This document shows positions 1 through 7,558 of a stretch of 45,400 nucleotides of DNA, piece after piece; positions within the stretch are counted from its first letter, which is position 1; each line of letters starts with the position of its first letter. This stretch comes from CAYQTE01 sp964420285. GTDB lineage: Bacteria; Planctomycetota; Phycisphaerae; Tepidisphaerales; Tepidisphaeraceae. Where the stretch lies: positions 1 to 45,400 of the forward strand of contig CAYQTE010000037.1 of the NCBI GenBank assembly GCA_964420285.1. The letters are read 5' to 3'. The notes beneath the pieces were generated by a model. That model saw only the letters and a program-made list of their open reading frames with translations. It searched no databases and was not told where the DNA came from. A program made the position numbers and the translations under genes.

Positions 1-23
1 GCGGCGTCGATCGTCATGGTCAT
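1..23 (-). CDS. Start of a gene running off the left edge (partial)
   Basis: On the minus strand an ATG at 23-21 is preceded by AGGAG (34-30) with a 6-nt gap, an ideal ribosome binding site. The visible residues are only M-T-M-T-I-D-A. A perfect TTGACA lies further upstream (minus strand, 106-101), but I see no matching -10 box. The product cannot be named from seven residues. The gene would be co-directional with, and downstream of, the DUF4143 ATPase gene. The call rests on the start codon and ribosome binding site only. Confidence 0.4.
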
Positions 24-194
24 GGCTGACTCCTGGCAAACGGAAACAGGCCTCGTTCCCGCCGGCCTGCCCCTCCGCCCGGCCAGCGCGTACGGTCACT
101 TGTCAATATATCGGTCAGGCAGCGAGGTGAATTCATCGCCGGGGTGGGCTATTCCTCGTCGAGGCGAACATTGCGGGTCTCAAAGCCGGGAGAC

Positions 195-1430
195 TCAGAG
201 CCTCCAGATCGCCGACAACGGCATCGCCACCAGATCCTTGTCGAACGGGACGACGTCCGTGCCGTCGTACAGAACAATTCCGCGCACGAATTTCGTACCC
301 GACGATTCATGCAGTGAGCGCAGCCCCGAAAAATCCGAAGCCCCAACTGCGGCCGCTGACTTGACTTCGATTCCGACAAGCCGGCCGGCCGCATCCTCGA
401 GCACCAGGTCCGCCTCCCGTCCCGCGGCTGTCCGATAATGGAACAGGCGTGTTCGGACGGTGCTCCAGCCGGCCTGCTTGATCAACTCCATGGCAACGAA
501 GTTTTCCAGAAGAGACCCTCTGGCATTGCCATCGGCCTTGAGGCGGTCGTGATCCATGCCCAGCACATGACAAGCCAGGCCCGTGTCAGCGAGCATTATT
601 TTCGGGGCCTTGGTCAGTTTCACGCCCTGGTTATTCGACCAGGCCGGAATCGTGAGCACCAGAAACGTCGCCTCAAGAAGTGCAAAATACCTCTTGAGCG
701 TTGACTGCGGCATCGAGAGGCTGCGCGACAAATCCGAGAGATTGAGCAGGCCGCTGGTGCGAGAGGCAATGAGCGCCAACAGCCGGGGGAAATCCGTGAG
801 TCCCTCGATATTGGCCAGATCGCGAACATCGCGATGCAGAATGGTGGTGAGATACGACGCATACCACGCCGACCGCCGCTGCGGACCCGGCCGCATGATC
901 GGCTCCGGATAGCCGCCGCGGACGATCCGCTCCAGCAGGTTCTCGCCGTTCGGCGCGGACAAATGTGGAGATGGAAGTTTGGGCTGGAAGACCGCGTCGA
1001 TGAACTTCTCCGATCGCCCCTCGATCTCGCCCTGCGACAGGGGCCAGAGTGTGATGAGTTCGATCCGACCCGCCAGTGACTCCGAGACTTTGGGCACAAA
1101 CAGCACGTTGGCCGAGCCGGTGAGCAGGAACCGCCCGGGCGTTCGATCGCGGTCCACATCGGCTTTGATCGCCAGATAGAGAGCCGAGGCCCTCTGCGCC
1201 TCGTCGATGATGACCGGCTGATCAAGTTCCTTGACAAAGCCGACGGCATTGGAGACCGCCGAGGAGAGAATTGTCGGGTCGTCGAGCGTCAGGTAACGCC
1301 GAGGCGGCTTTTGGCTCGTCAGCGTCTTGGCCAGTGTCGTCTTGCCCGTCTGGCGGGCGCCCTGGAGCAGTACAACCGGCGTGTCGCCCAGCGCGGCGTT
1401 CAGGTTGGGCAGAATATTCCTCGCGAGCAT
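195..1430 (-). CDS. AAA_14/DUF4143-family ATPase
   Basis: This 411-aa protein belongs to the solitary ATP-binding family with an AAA_14 P-loop domain and a C-terminal DUF4143 domain. The Walker A motif GARQTGKT is at residues 24-31 and Walker B VIIDEAQ at 73-79. FLLTGSAN at 101-108 fits a sensor strand. A middle region of about 200-260 has winged-helix character. The C-terminus has a nuclease-like pattern, D341 then E355-V-K357, typical of PD-(D/E)xK folds. The family's biological role is poorly known; DNA binding is inferred. The ATG at 1430 gives the normal family N-terminus. There is no Shine-Dalgarno: a promoter and three dyads lie directly before the start, suggesting a leaderless, self-regulated message. 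A second member of the family lies at 15343. Confidence 0.9.
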   Translation of the reverse strand: MLARNILPNLNAALGDTPVVLLQGARQTGKTTLAKTLTSQKPPRRYLTLDDPTILSSAVSNAVGFVKELDQPVIIDEAQRASALYLAIKADVDRDRTPGRFLLTGSANVLFVPKVSESLAGRIELITLWPLSQGEIEGRSEKFIDAVFQPKLPSPHLSAPNGENLLERIVRGGYPEPIMRPGPQRRSAWYASYLTTILHRDVRDLANIEGLTDFPRLLALIASRTSGLLNLSDLSRSLSMPQSTLKRYFALLEATFLVLTIPAWSNNQGVKLTKAPKIMLADTGLACHVLGMDHDRLKADGNARGSLLENFVAMELIKQAGWSTVRTRLFHYRTAAGREADLVLEDAAGRLVGIEVKSAAAVGASDFSGLRSLHESSGTKFVRGIVLYDGTDVVPFDKDLVAMPLSAIWRL

Positions 1431-1490
1431 GGCGTATTATCGTCCATTAGATGGTTGAAAATCAACCACCAAATGGTCGATTATTAGCCA
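1430..1490 (-). promoter_or_regulatory. Leaderless promoter with three tandem 17-bp operator dyads
   Basis: Three dyads of form 7-3-7 are centred at 1438, 1460 and 1482, exactly 22 bp apart. The middle one is perfect: TGGTTGA-AAA-TCAACCA (1452-1468). The outer ones, TGGCGTA-TTA-TCGTCCA (1430-1446) and TGGTCGA-TTA-TTAGCCA (1474-1490), match it in four of seven paired positions. All six half-sites share T...CCA. Read on the minus strand, -35 TTGATT (1465-1460), an 18-bp spacer and -10 GATAAT (1441-1436) put transcription start at the ATG. The -10 lies in one dyad and the -35 begins in the next. Two-turn spacing suggests cooperative binding on one DNA face. Self-regulation by the ATPase is inference. 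Confidence 0.7.
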
Positions 1491-1514
1491 CCTGCCTCGC
1501 CCCGACAAATACGA

Positions 1515-1545
1515 TTGACATACGCGGCCGGCGTTGTGGTATACT
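1515..1545 (+). promoter_or_regulatory. Sigma-70-like promoter for the alpha-2-macroglobulin operon
   Basis: A perfect -35 TTGACA at 1515-1520 is followed after 19 bp by TATACT at 1540-1545, preceded by TGG, an extended -10. The long spacer is offset by the extended -10. Transcription would start near 1552, giving a leader of about 80 nt before the ATG at 1631. Confidence 0.65.
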
Positions 1546-1556
1546 GCCTCGCCACG

Positions 1557-1574
1557 TCCGACAATGATGTCGGA
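1557..1574 (+). promoter_or_regulatory. Leader stem-loop near the 5' end of the alpha-2-macroglobulin mRNA
   Basis: TCCGACA (1557-1563), loop ATGA, TGTCGGA (1568-1574): a perfect 7-bp stem about 5 nt after the predicted transcription start. No T-run follows, so it is not an obvious terminator. It could protect the 5' end of the long operon mRNA or, as DNA, act as an operator. Confidence 0.45.
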
Positions 1575-1630
1575 ACGCGGAGTTTGGAAAAATTCGCCTT
1601 GGATCGCCGCCAAGTCATGGAGGACTGGCC

Positions 1631-4600
1631 ATGTTCATGCTCGCCTTGCCGGCTGGAAGCCGTCGGTTCTGGATCACCGTTCTTTCTTTTGCAATACTAA
1701 ATGCCTCGGCATGGGTGGCGTACGACCGCTACCACGAATCGCGGCAACGCGGGGCGCTGCGCATCGAGGCGTTCCAGCCGGGCGACGGCGCTGTGGCTGG
1801 GGCACGGCCGACGCTACGGTGGCAATTCAATGATGATGTCGTGCCCACATCCGTCTATGGCAAAGACCCCGGCGTGGTGACGCCGCCGGTCAGCGGGACA
1901 TGGGCCTGGGAAGACCCGCGCACGCTCACCTTCACGCCCAATGCGGATTTCCCCCGCGCCACGCGAGTGACGTTCACACTGGCCGATCAGTTCATCCGCG
2001 GCAGCAATGGCGCGACGCTCGCCAAGCCGTATTCGACGAGCATCCAGAGCACTCCGCTGGCCGTCACCGCCGTCCGCCAGGCCGCTAATCAGGCGATGGA
2101 TCGTTTCGTCGTTGAGTTGACGTTCAACGATCGCGTGGCGCCCGGCGACGTGCTGTCGCACCTGACGGCCACCACCGCCGATGGGCACGCGGTCCATTGC
2201 GAACTGTACGGCCAGGCCGCCGACAAGACAGTGCGCATCATCACCGATTCCATTCCCCAGGTTCCGAACGGCCCGCGGGAAAAGGATTCGACGCCGCTGA
2301 ACATTCGCCTGTCGCCGGGGCTGGCCGGGTTGAGCGGGCCGCTGGGGCTGGCAGCGCCTTATGCGACGAGCATCAACCTGACGCGGCAATTGGCGGCCGT
2401 CGAGTTGACCGCCGAATCCCCCGCCCGCGAGCGGCCGTATCTGATCCTCAGGTTCAACAATCACATCGACACATCGGTTCTGAAGGAAATTGCCTCGGTC
2501 GAGCCGGCGGTGCCGTTCACTATCGAGCAATACGGCGATGGCGCGAGGCTCGTTGGCGATTTCCAGCCGGCCACGCGTTATGCCGTCACGCTGGCCGCCG
2601 CTCCCAGGGGCGCCGATCCCACGCAATATCCCGCGGCCGGCCGGTTGTCGGCGTATGTCCCGGATCGCCAAAGCGGAGTCTGGTTCGACAACGACGAGGG
2701 ATATCTTTCCTCCGACGGCAACCGCACGCTGATGGCGCACTCGATCAACATCAAGAGTCTGCGCGTTTCGGTCACGCGCGTGTACGACAACAATCTGGTC
2801 GCCTGGCGAACCGCCGGCCGATATGACTGGTCCAACACTTCGCGCTTCGCGACGACCGTGGCGACGCAGACCATCGCCCTGCCATCGGAACTGAACAAGC
2901 AGCACGACCTTCGCCTGACATTGAACGATCTGCTTCCGGCCAATGCCCGGCGCGATGGCGTGTATCGCATCGCCCTGGCATCGGCCGACGCGCACTCGGA
3001 CACCGCATACAACGGCCGGTTCGACGCCGATTATGACCCTTATGACGGCGACTCGGCGGTGGTGACGCTGAGCGACATCGGCCTGACCGCGAAGGAAACG
3101 CACGGCGGGGTGACGGTGTGGGCGACATCGCTGCGATCGGCCAGCCCGCTGAGCGACGTGCGCGTGCGCGTCTATTCCAGCAAGAGCCAATTGTTGGGCG
3201 AGGCGATCACCGACGCTACCGGCGTGGCCAGCATCGCTGATGTTCACCCGGCCAAGGGCGAATCGGTCGTCGTGGTCCTGGCCGATCGCGTGCCGCCGCA
3301 AACGCCCGACACGACGCAACCAACAGCCGACGCGACAACCATGCCCGCCGTGCCCGAGTCTTCCGATCTCACCTGGCTGGACGTGCGGAACACCGCATGG
3401 GACTTGGGCGACAGCGACACCGGCGGCCAGAAATACCTGCGCCAGGGCTATGAGGCGTTCGTCTATACCGATCGCGGCGTCTACCGGCCGGGCGAGACCG
3501 TTCACCTCAAGGCGATCGTGCGCGGCGCGGACCTCGCCGCCCCGGGCGCCGCGTTCCCGGTCCGCTGGCAGATTCGCCGGCCGGATCAGCACGATTGGAA
3601 GAGCGTCACCGTCATGCTCGACGCCGACGGCTCGGCGACACTCGATCTGCCGCTGGCCGCCGATCTGCCCACCGGGCCGTGGACCGCGTGCATCGGCCAG
3701 CCCGGCACAACGGGCAGCACCGCCGCAAACAGCGCCGACGGCACGCTCTTCGGCTCGGCCGTGTTTCAGGTTGAGGAATTCATCCCCAGCCGCATGAAGG
3801 TGAGCCTGACATTTAAGGGGACGCCGGGCGATGACGCGGACGACAAGCCGCCGTCGCGCTCGAACATCGCCGCCGGACCGCTGGGCGCGGCGGTGCAGGG
3901 CGATTATCTGATTGGCCGCCCGGCCGCGGGATTGGGCGTTGAATTGTCAACGCGATTGGATCCGATTTCGTTCTCGCCGCAAGGGTGGGATGTCTGGTCG
4001 TTCGGGGACACGGCGCGCGTCTATTCCGACAGCGGCAAGTCCGGCGAATCGGCAACGCCGGCCCGCAAATCCGCCGCGCCACAAACGACCGCCGCTACGC
4101 TCGATGCCAACGGCCATTACGATTGGTCGATCGACGTCGCCGATGCCCTCGGCTTCAAGGGTGACGCCGCGCCCAACCCCGCCGACAACAAATACACCGG
4201 ACCCTGGCGACTCACCGCCGCCAGCGGCGTTCACGAAACCGGCGGCCGCACCGTCACCGCCACCGGGCGCATCGACGTGGACTTGCTCCCCTATTACCTG
4301 GCCGCCCGCCTGGCGGATGGTTCCACCGCCCGACCCGGCCAGCCGTGCAATGTGCAGATCAAACTCGTCCGCCCCGACGGTGCCCGCGCTTCCGACGCGG
4401 CCGTCATCGAAGCCAAACTCCTGCGGCAGGATTGGAACACAACGCTGGTCTATCGCGACGGGCGTTATCAATACAATTCCAACCGCGTCCTGGAGCCGGT
4501 TCATACCGAAACACTCAAGCTCGATTCCGACGCCGATGCGTGGTCGCCGGCGATCCCTTCCAGCGGCTCGTATATCGCCGCTTTCCGCGACACCAAGACC

Positions 4601-7555
4601 GGCGCATTCACGTCGATCGAATTCTACGCCACGGATGGGTCGCCCTGGGATGACAACGTCAGCCGTGATAACCCCGAACATCTCGACGTGCGCATTCTCG
4701 ATGCCGGCGTCGATCCCACCACGCAGCCGGACGCGCCCAAACCAGCCGTGGCGTCGAAACCCGCCGCGCCCTTCCGCGTCGGCCAGACCGCCAATGTGCT
4801 GATCGCCAGCCCATTTGCCGGCCGGCTCCTGCTCACTGTCGAAACGGACCAGGTTGTCCAGACGCGCGTCATCGACATGACAAGCTCGCACGTGGTTGTT
4901 CCCATCTCCGTGACCCAGGATTGCTGGCCCAATGCGTACGTCACCGCCACCGTCGTTCGCGGCGTCGATCCCGATGCCAAATGGCAAACGCACCGGGCGT
5001 TCGGCGTCACCCGCCTGCGCGTCGATCCGGCCGATCGCACGCTCAAGGTCTCGCTGACCGGCCCGGCGGAAATCCGGCCGCTGCAAAGCCTCGATATCGG
5101 AATCGCCGTCCGCGACAGCCAGGGCAATCCCGCCGCCAACGCCGCCGTCACCGTTGCGGCCGTTGATGAGGGAATCTGCCAACTCACCGCCTTTGCCACG
5201 CCCAATCCGGTCAGCTTTTTCGCCCGCGATCGCGCCTTGTCGGTGCGTTCGAGCGACCTGTTCGGATTGCTTATGCCGGAAGTACCGCGCCCGCAGGGCG
5301 CCAGTTCCACCGGCGGCGACGGCAGCGCGCCGAGCACGCGGCACATCACGCCCGTCGTCGCTCGCCGCGTCACGCCTGTCGCACTGGCTTGGGCCACGGT
5401 TCACACGGATGCCGACGGAACGGCCCGCGCCAGTTTCCCCATCCCCGAATTCCAGGGCCGACTTCGCGTCATGGCGATTGCCTTCGACAAGACCTCATCC
5501 GGCTCGGCCGACAAACCTGTCACCGTTCGCTCGCCGGTGTCGTCGCAATCCTCCTGGCCGCGATTCGCCGCACCGGGCGATCAGTTCACCGTGCCGATTG
5601 TGCTGTTCAACAACACGCCGACCGCCGGCGATGCGACCGTGTCCGTCGAGAATCTGCCCGATGCCGCAACGCCGGCGAATCTCGTCAGTTTCGGACCCGA
5701 TCACAAACAGCAGCTTGTTCTGTCGCCGCTTTCGCTTCCGGCCGGAGGGCAGAGGCAGGTCAACATACAGGCGTCGATCGGGCAGGCTGTCGGCGTCGCC
5801 AAACTGCACCTGCACGTCGTCATGAACGGAGAAGGATCGGACGAGAATCTGGAACTTCCCGTCCGACCCGCCGCGCCATTGACGCAATTTGGCGGTGTCG
5901 CCGCCGCATCCACCACACAACCGGCCGCCATCCCCGCCCCCGTCGCCATGATGAGCGGGACCGACACATTGGCGATTCGCATTTCGCCGCGGCCGGCTCT
6001 CAATCTGCCGCAGGCGCTGGACTATCTCGATCGTTATCCCTACGGATGCGTCGAACAGACCACCAGCGCCGCCATGCCGCTCCTGTCGCTGAACGACATC
6101 GGGGCGCAGATCGATCCCGCACGCTTCGATCCGGCCATGGTCAAGGTGAAGATCGACTCGGCCGTCATGCAACTCATCAGCATGCAAACCGCCGACGGCG
6201 GGCTGGCGATGTGGCCGGGCGGTCAGAACGCCTGGCCGTGGGGAAGCATCTACGCCGCACATTTCCTGGTGCAGGCGCGTTTGTCGGGATACGACGTGCC
6301 GGATGATTTCTACAATCATCTGCTGACGTATGTCCGCCATCAACTTGACGACGAATCGGACGAACCCGGCCATCTCGAGCAGCGAGCCTACGCCGGCTTT
6401 GTCCTGTCGCTGGCGGGAAAGCCCGACCGCGCAATGCTTGACCGTCTCACCGAACTGAGCACCGCCAAAGATCCGCTTAACGTCGACGGCGATGCGCCCC
6501 GCGCCATGCGCAGCAATGCGCGGCTCATGCTCGCTTGTGCGTGGCTGCTGGCCGGACGGCACGATCTGGCCGACGGACTTCTCCCCGATGCGCTTCCCAT
6601 TCCGCGATCGACCCGGCAGACCAGCGGTAACATCGGCTCAGGGATCCGCGACCGGGCGATGCTGATTTATACGCTGGCCACCGTCCGACCCGCCGATCCG
6701 CGACTGCCCGACCTCATACAAAAGTTGGCCGATTCAGGACTCCATCATGAATGGTACAGCACGCAGGATACGGCCTTCTCCATCCTGGCCATCGGGCAAT
6801 ATCTCCATCAAGCCGGCAAGACCGTCCCATACGCCACCGCCCAGCTTTTTTCCGGCGACCAATTGCTGGCCGAAGCTCAGGGCGGCAATCCCATCGCCTG
6901 GAATCGCCCGGCGATCGCGCCGGCCGTGAACTCGCCAACAACGCAACCCGGCGCATCGGTGTACACGGTAAAGATCTTCGGCCCGGCGGATTCATCCGCT
7001 TACGTCACCTGGATGCAATCCGGCATCCCGCTGGCGCCGCCGCCCGATGCCCAGCACGGCATCACCATCACCCGCCGCTATCTCACGCGCGACGGCCAAA
7101 ACGTGCATGATAACACCGTCGAATCCGGCGATCTCATCCGCGTCGAGCTCACCATCGAAGCGCCGGCCGATCAATCCAACATCGTCATCGAGGACATGCT
7201 CCCGGCCGGCCTGGAAGCGGAGAACTCCGCACTGAAAACCTCGGTCGCGAAAAGAGGATCGGAGGATGATGCCGCCGGCGACGAGGGCGAGGTCCTCGGC
7301 AAGGACCAGGTACCGGCAATTTCCCCCAACCGCGTCGATATCCGTGACGATCGCGTGGTCATCATGTTCGACATGCACGCCCATACCCAGCGATACGAAT
7401 ACTACGCCCGCGCCGTCACACCCGGCGTCTACGCGATGCCGCCCGTCCGGGCCGAGGCCATGTACGACATCGCCCAAAACGGCCTCTCCGGCGCCGGCGG
7501 GAAATTCACCGTCCTGTCGCCATCGCCGAACATCGCCACGATTCGGGATCAATAA
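1631..7555 (+). CDS. Bacterial alpha-2-macroglobulin (YfhM/ECAM-like)
   Basis: This 1974-aa protein is a thioester-containing bacterial alpha-2-macroglobulin, a family thought to trap foreign proteases at the cell surface. The thioester motif is present as G-C-V-E-Q, with C1473 and Q1476, in the context YPYGCVEQTTSA. After it comes the alpha/alpha thioester domain, then C-terminal macroglobulin and receptor-binding-like domains. The N-terminus has one hydrophobic segment (about residues 12-30) with no lipobox cysteine, so it looks like a membrane-anchored or signal-peptide form rather than the lipoprotein seen in E. coli. TTQP-rich low-complexity linkers occur several times. GGAGG at 1619-1623 fixes the start at 1631. 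pbpC follows after 3 nt, the classic arrangement in bacteria with this family. Confidence 0.95.
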   Translation: MFMLALPAGSRRFWITVLSFAILNASAWVAYDRYHESRQRGALRIEAFQPGDGAVAGARPTLRWQFNDDVVPTSVYGKDPGVVTPPVSGTWAWEDPRTLTFTPNADFPRATRVTFTLADQFIRGSNGATLAKPYSTSIQSTPLAVTAVRQAANQAMDRFVVELTFNDRVAPGDVLSHLTATTADGHAVHCELYGQAADKTVRIITDSIPQVPNGPREKDSTPLNIRLSPGLAGLSGPLGLAAPYATSINLTRQLAAVELTAESPARERPYLILRFNNHIDTSVLKEIASVEPAVPFTIEQYGDGARLVGDFQPATRYAVTLAAAPRGADPTQYPAAGRLSAYVPDRQSGVWFDNDEGYLSSDGNRTLMAHSINIKSLRVSVTRVYDNNLVAWRTAGRYDWSNTSRFATTVATQTIALPSELNKQHDLRLTLNDLLPANARRDGVYRIALASADAHSDTAYNGRFDADYDPYDGDSAVVTLSDIGLTAKETHGGVTVWATSLRSASPLSDVRVRVYSSKSQLLGEAITDATGVASIADVHPAKGESVVVVLADRVPPQTPDTTQPTADATTMPAVPESSDLTWLDVRNTAWDLGDSDTGGQKYLRQGYEAFVYTDRGVYRPGETVHLKAIVRGADLAAPGAAFPVRWQIRRPDQHDWKSVTVMLDADGSATLDLPLAADLPTGPWTACIGQPGTTGSTAANSADGTLFGSAVFQVEEFIPSRMKVSLTFKGTPGDDADDKPPSRSNIAAGPLGAAVQGDYLIGRPAAGLGVELSTRLDPISFSPQGWDVWSFGDTARVYSDSGKSGESATPARKSAAPQTTAATLDANGHYDWSIDVADALGFKGDAAPNPADNKYTGPWRLTAASGVHETGGRTVTATGRIDVDLLPYYLAARLADGSTARPGQPCNVQIKLVRPDGARASDAAVIEAKLLRQDWNTTLVYRDGRYQYNSNRVLEPVHTETLKLDSDADAWSPAIPSSGSYIAAFRDTKTGAFTSIEFYATDGSPWDDNVSRDNPEHLDVRILDAGVDPTTQPDAPKPAVASKPAAPFRVGQTANVLIASPFAGRLLLTVETDQVVQTRVIDMTSSHVVVPISVTQDCWPNAYVTATVVRGVDPDAKWQTHRAFGVTRLRVDPADRTLKVSLTGPAEIRPLQSLDIGIAVRDSQGNPAANAAVTVAAVDEGICQLTAFATPNPVSFFARDRALSVRSSDLFGLLMPEVPRPQGASSTGGDGSAPSTRHITPVVARRVTPVALAWATVHTDADGTARASFPIPEFQGRLRVMAIAFDKTSSGSADKPVTVRSPVSSQSSWPRFAAPGDQFTVPIVLFNNTPTAGDATVSVENLPDAATPANLVSFGPDHKQQLVLSPLSLPAGGQRQVNIQASIGQAVGVAKLHLHVVMNGEGSDENLELPVRPAAPLTQFGGVAAASTTQPAAIPAPVAMMSGTDTLAIRISPRPALNLPQALDYLDRYPYGCVEQTTSAAMPLLSLNDIGAQIDPARFDPAMVKVKIDSAVMQLISMQTADGGLAMWPGGQNAWPWGSIYAAHFLVQARLSGYDVPDDFYNHLLTYVRHQLDDESDEPGHLEQRAYAGFVLSLAGKPDRAMLDRLTELSTAKDPLNVDGDAPRAMRSNARLMLACAWLLAGRHDLADGLLPDALPIPRSTRQTSGNIGSGIRDRAMLIYTLATVRPADPRLPDLIQKLADSGLHHEWYSTQDTAFSILAIGQYLHQAGKTVPYATAQLFSGDQLLAEAQGGNPIAWNRPAIAPAVNSPTTQPGASVYTVKIFGPADSSAYVTWMQSGIPLAPPPDAQHGITITRRYLTRDGQNVHDNTVESGDLIRVELTIEAPADQSNIVIEDMLPAGLEAENSALKTSVAKRGSEDDAAGDEGEVLGKDQVPAISPNRVDIRDDRVVIMFDMHAHTQRYEYYARAVTPGVYAMPPVRAEAMYDIAQNGLSGAGGKFTVLSPSPNIATIRDQ

Positions 7556-7558
7556 CAG

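Noticed and set aside
1814..3592. 592-aa minus-strand open frame inside the alpha-2-macroglobulin gene
   Set aside because: Antisense shadow of high-GC coding sequence: Arg/His/Gly-rich with no domain, and the sense frame is a clear gene.
3947..5404. 485-aa minus-strand open frame
   Set aside because: Also an antisense shadow of the alpha-2-macroglobulin gene, with unnatural composition.
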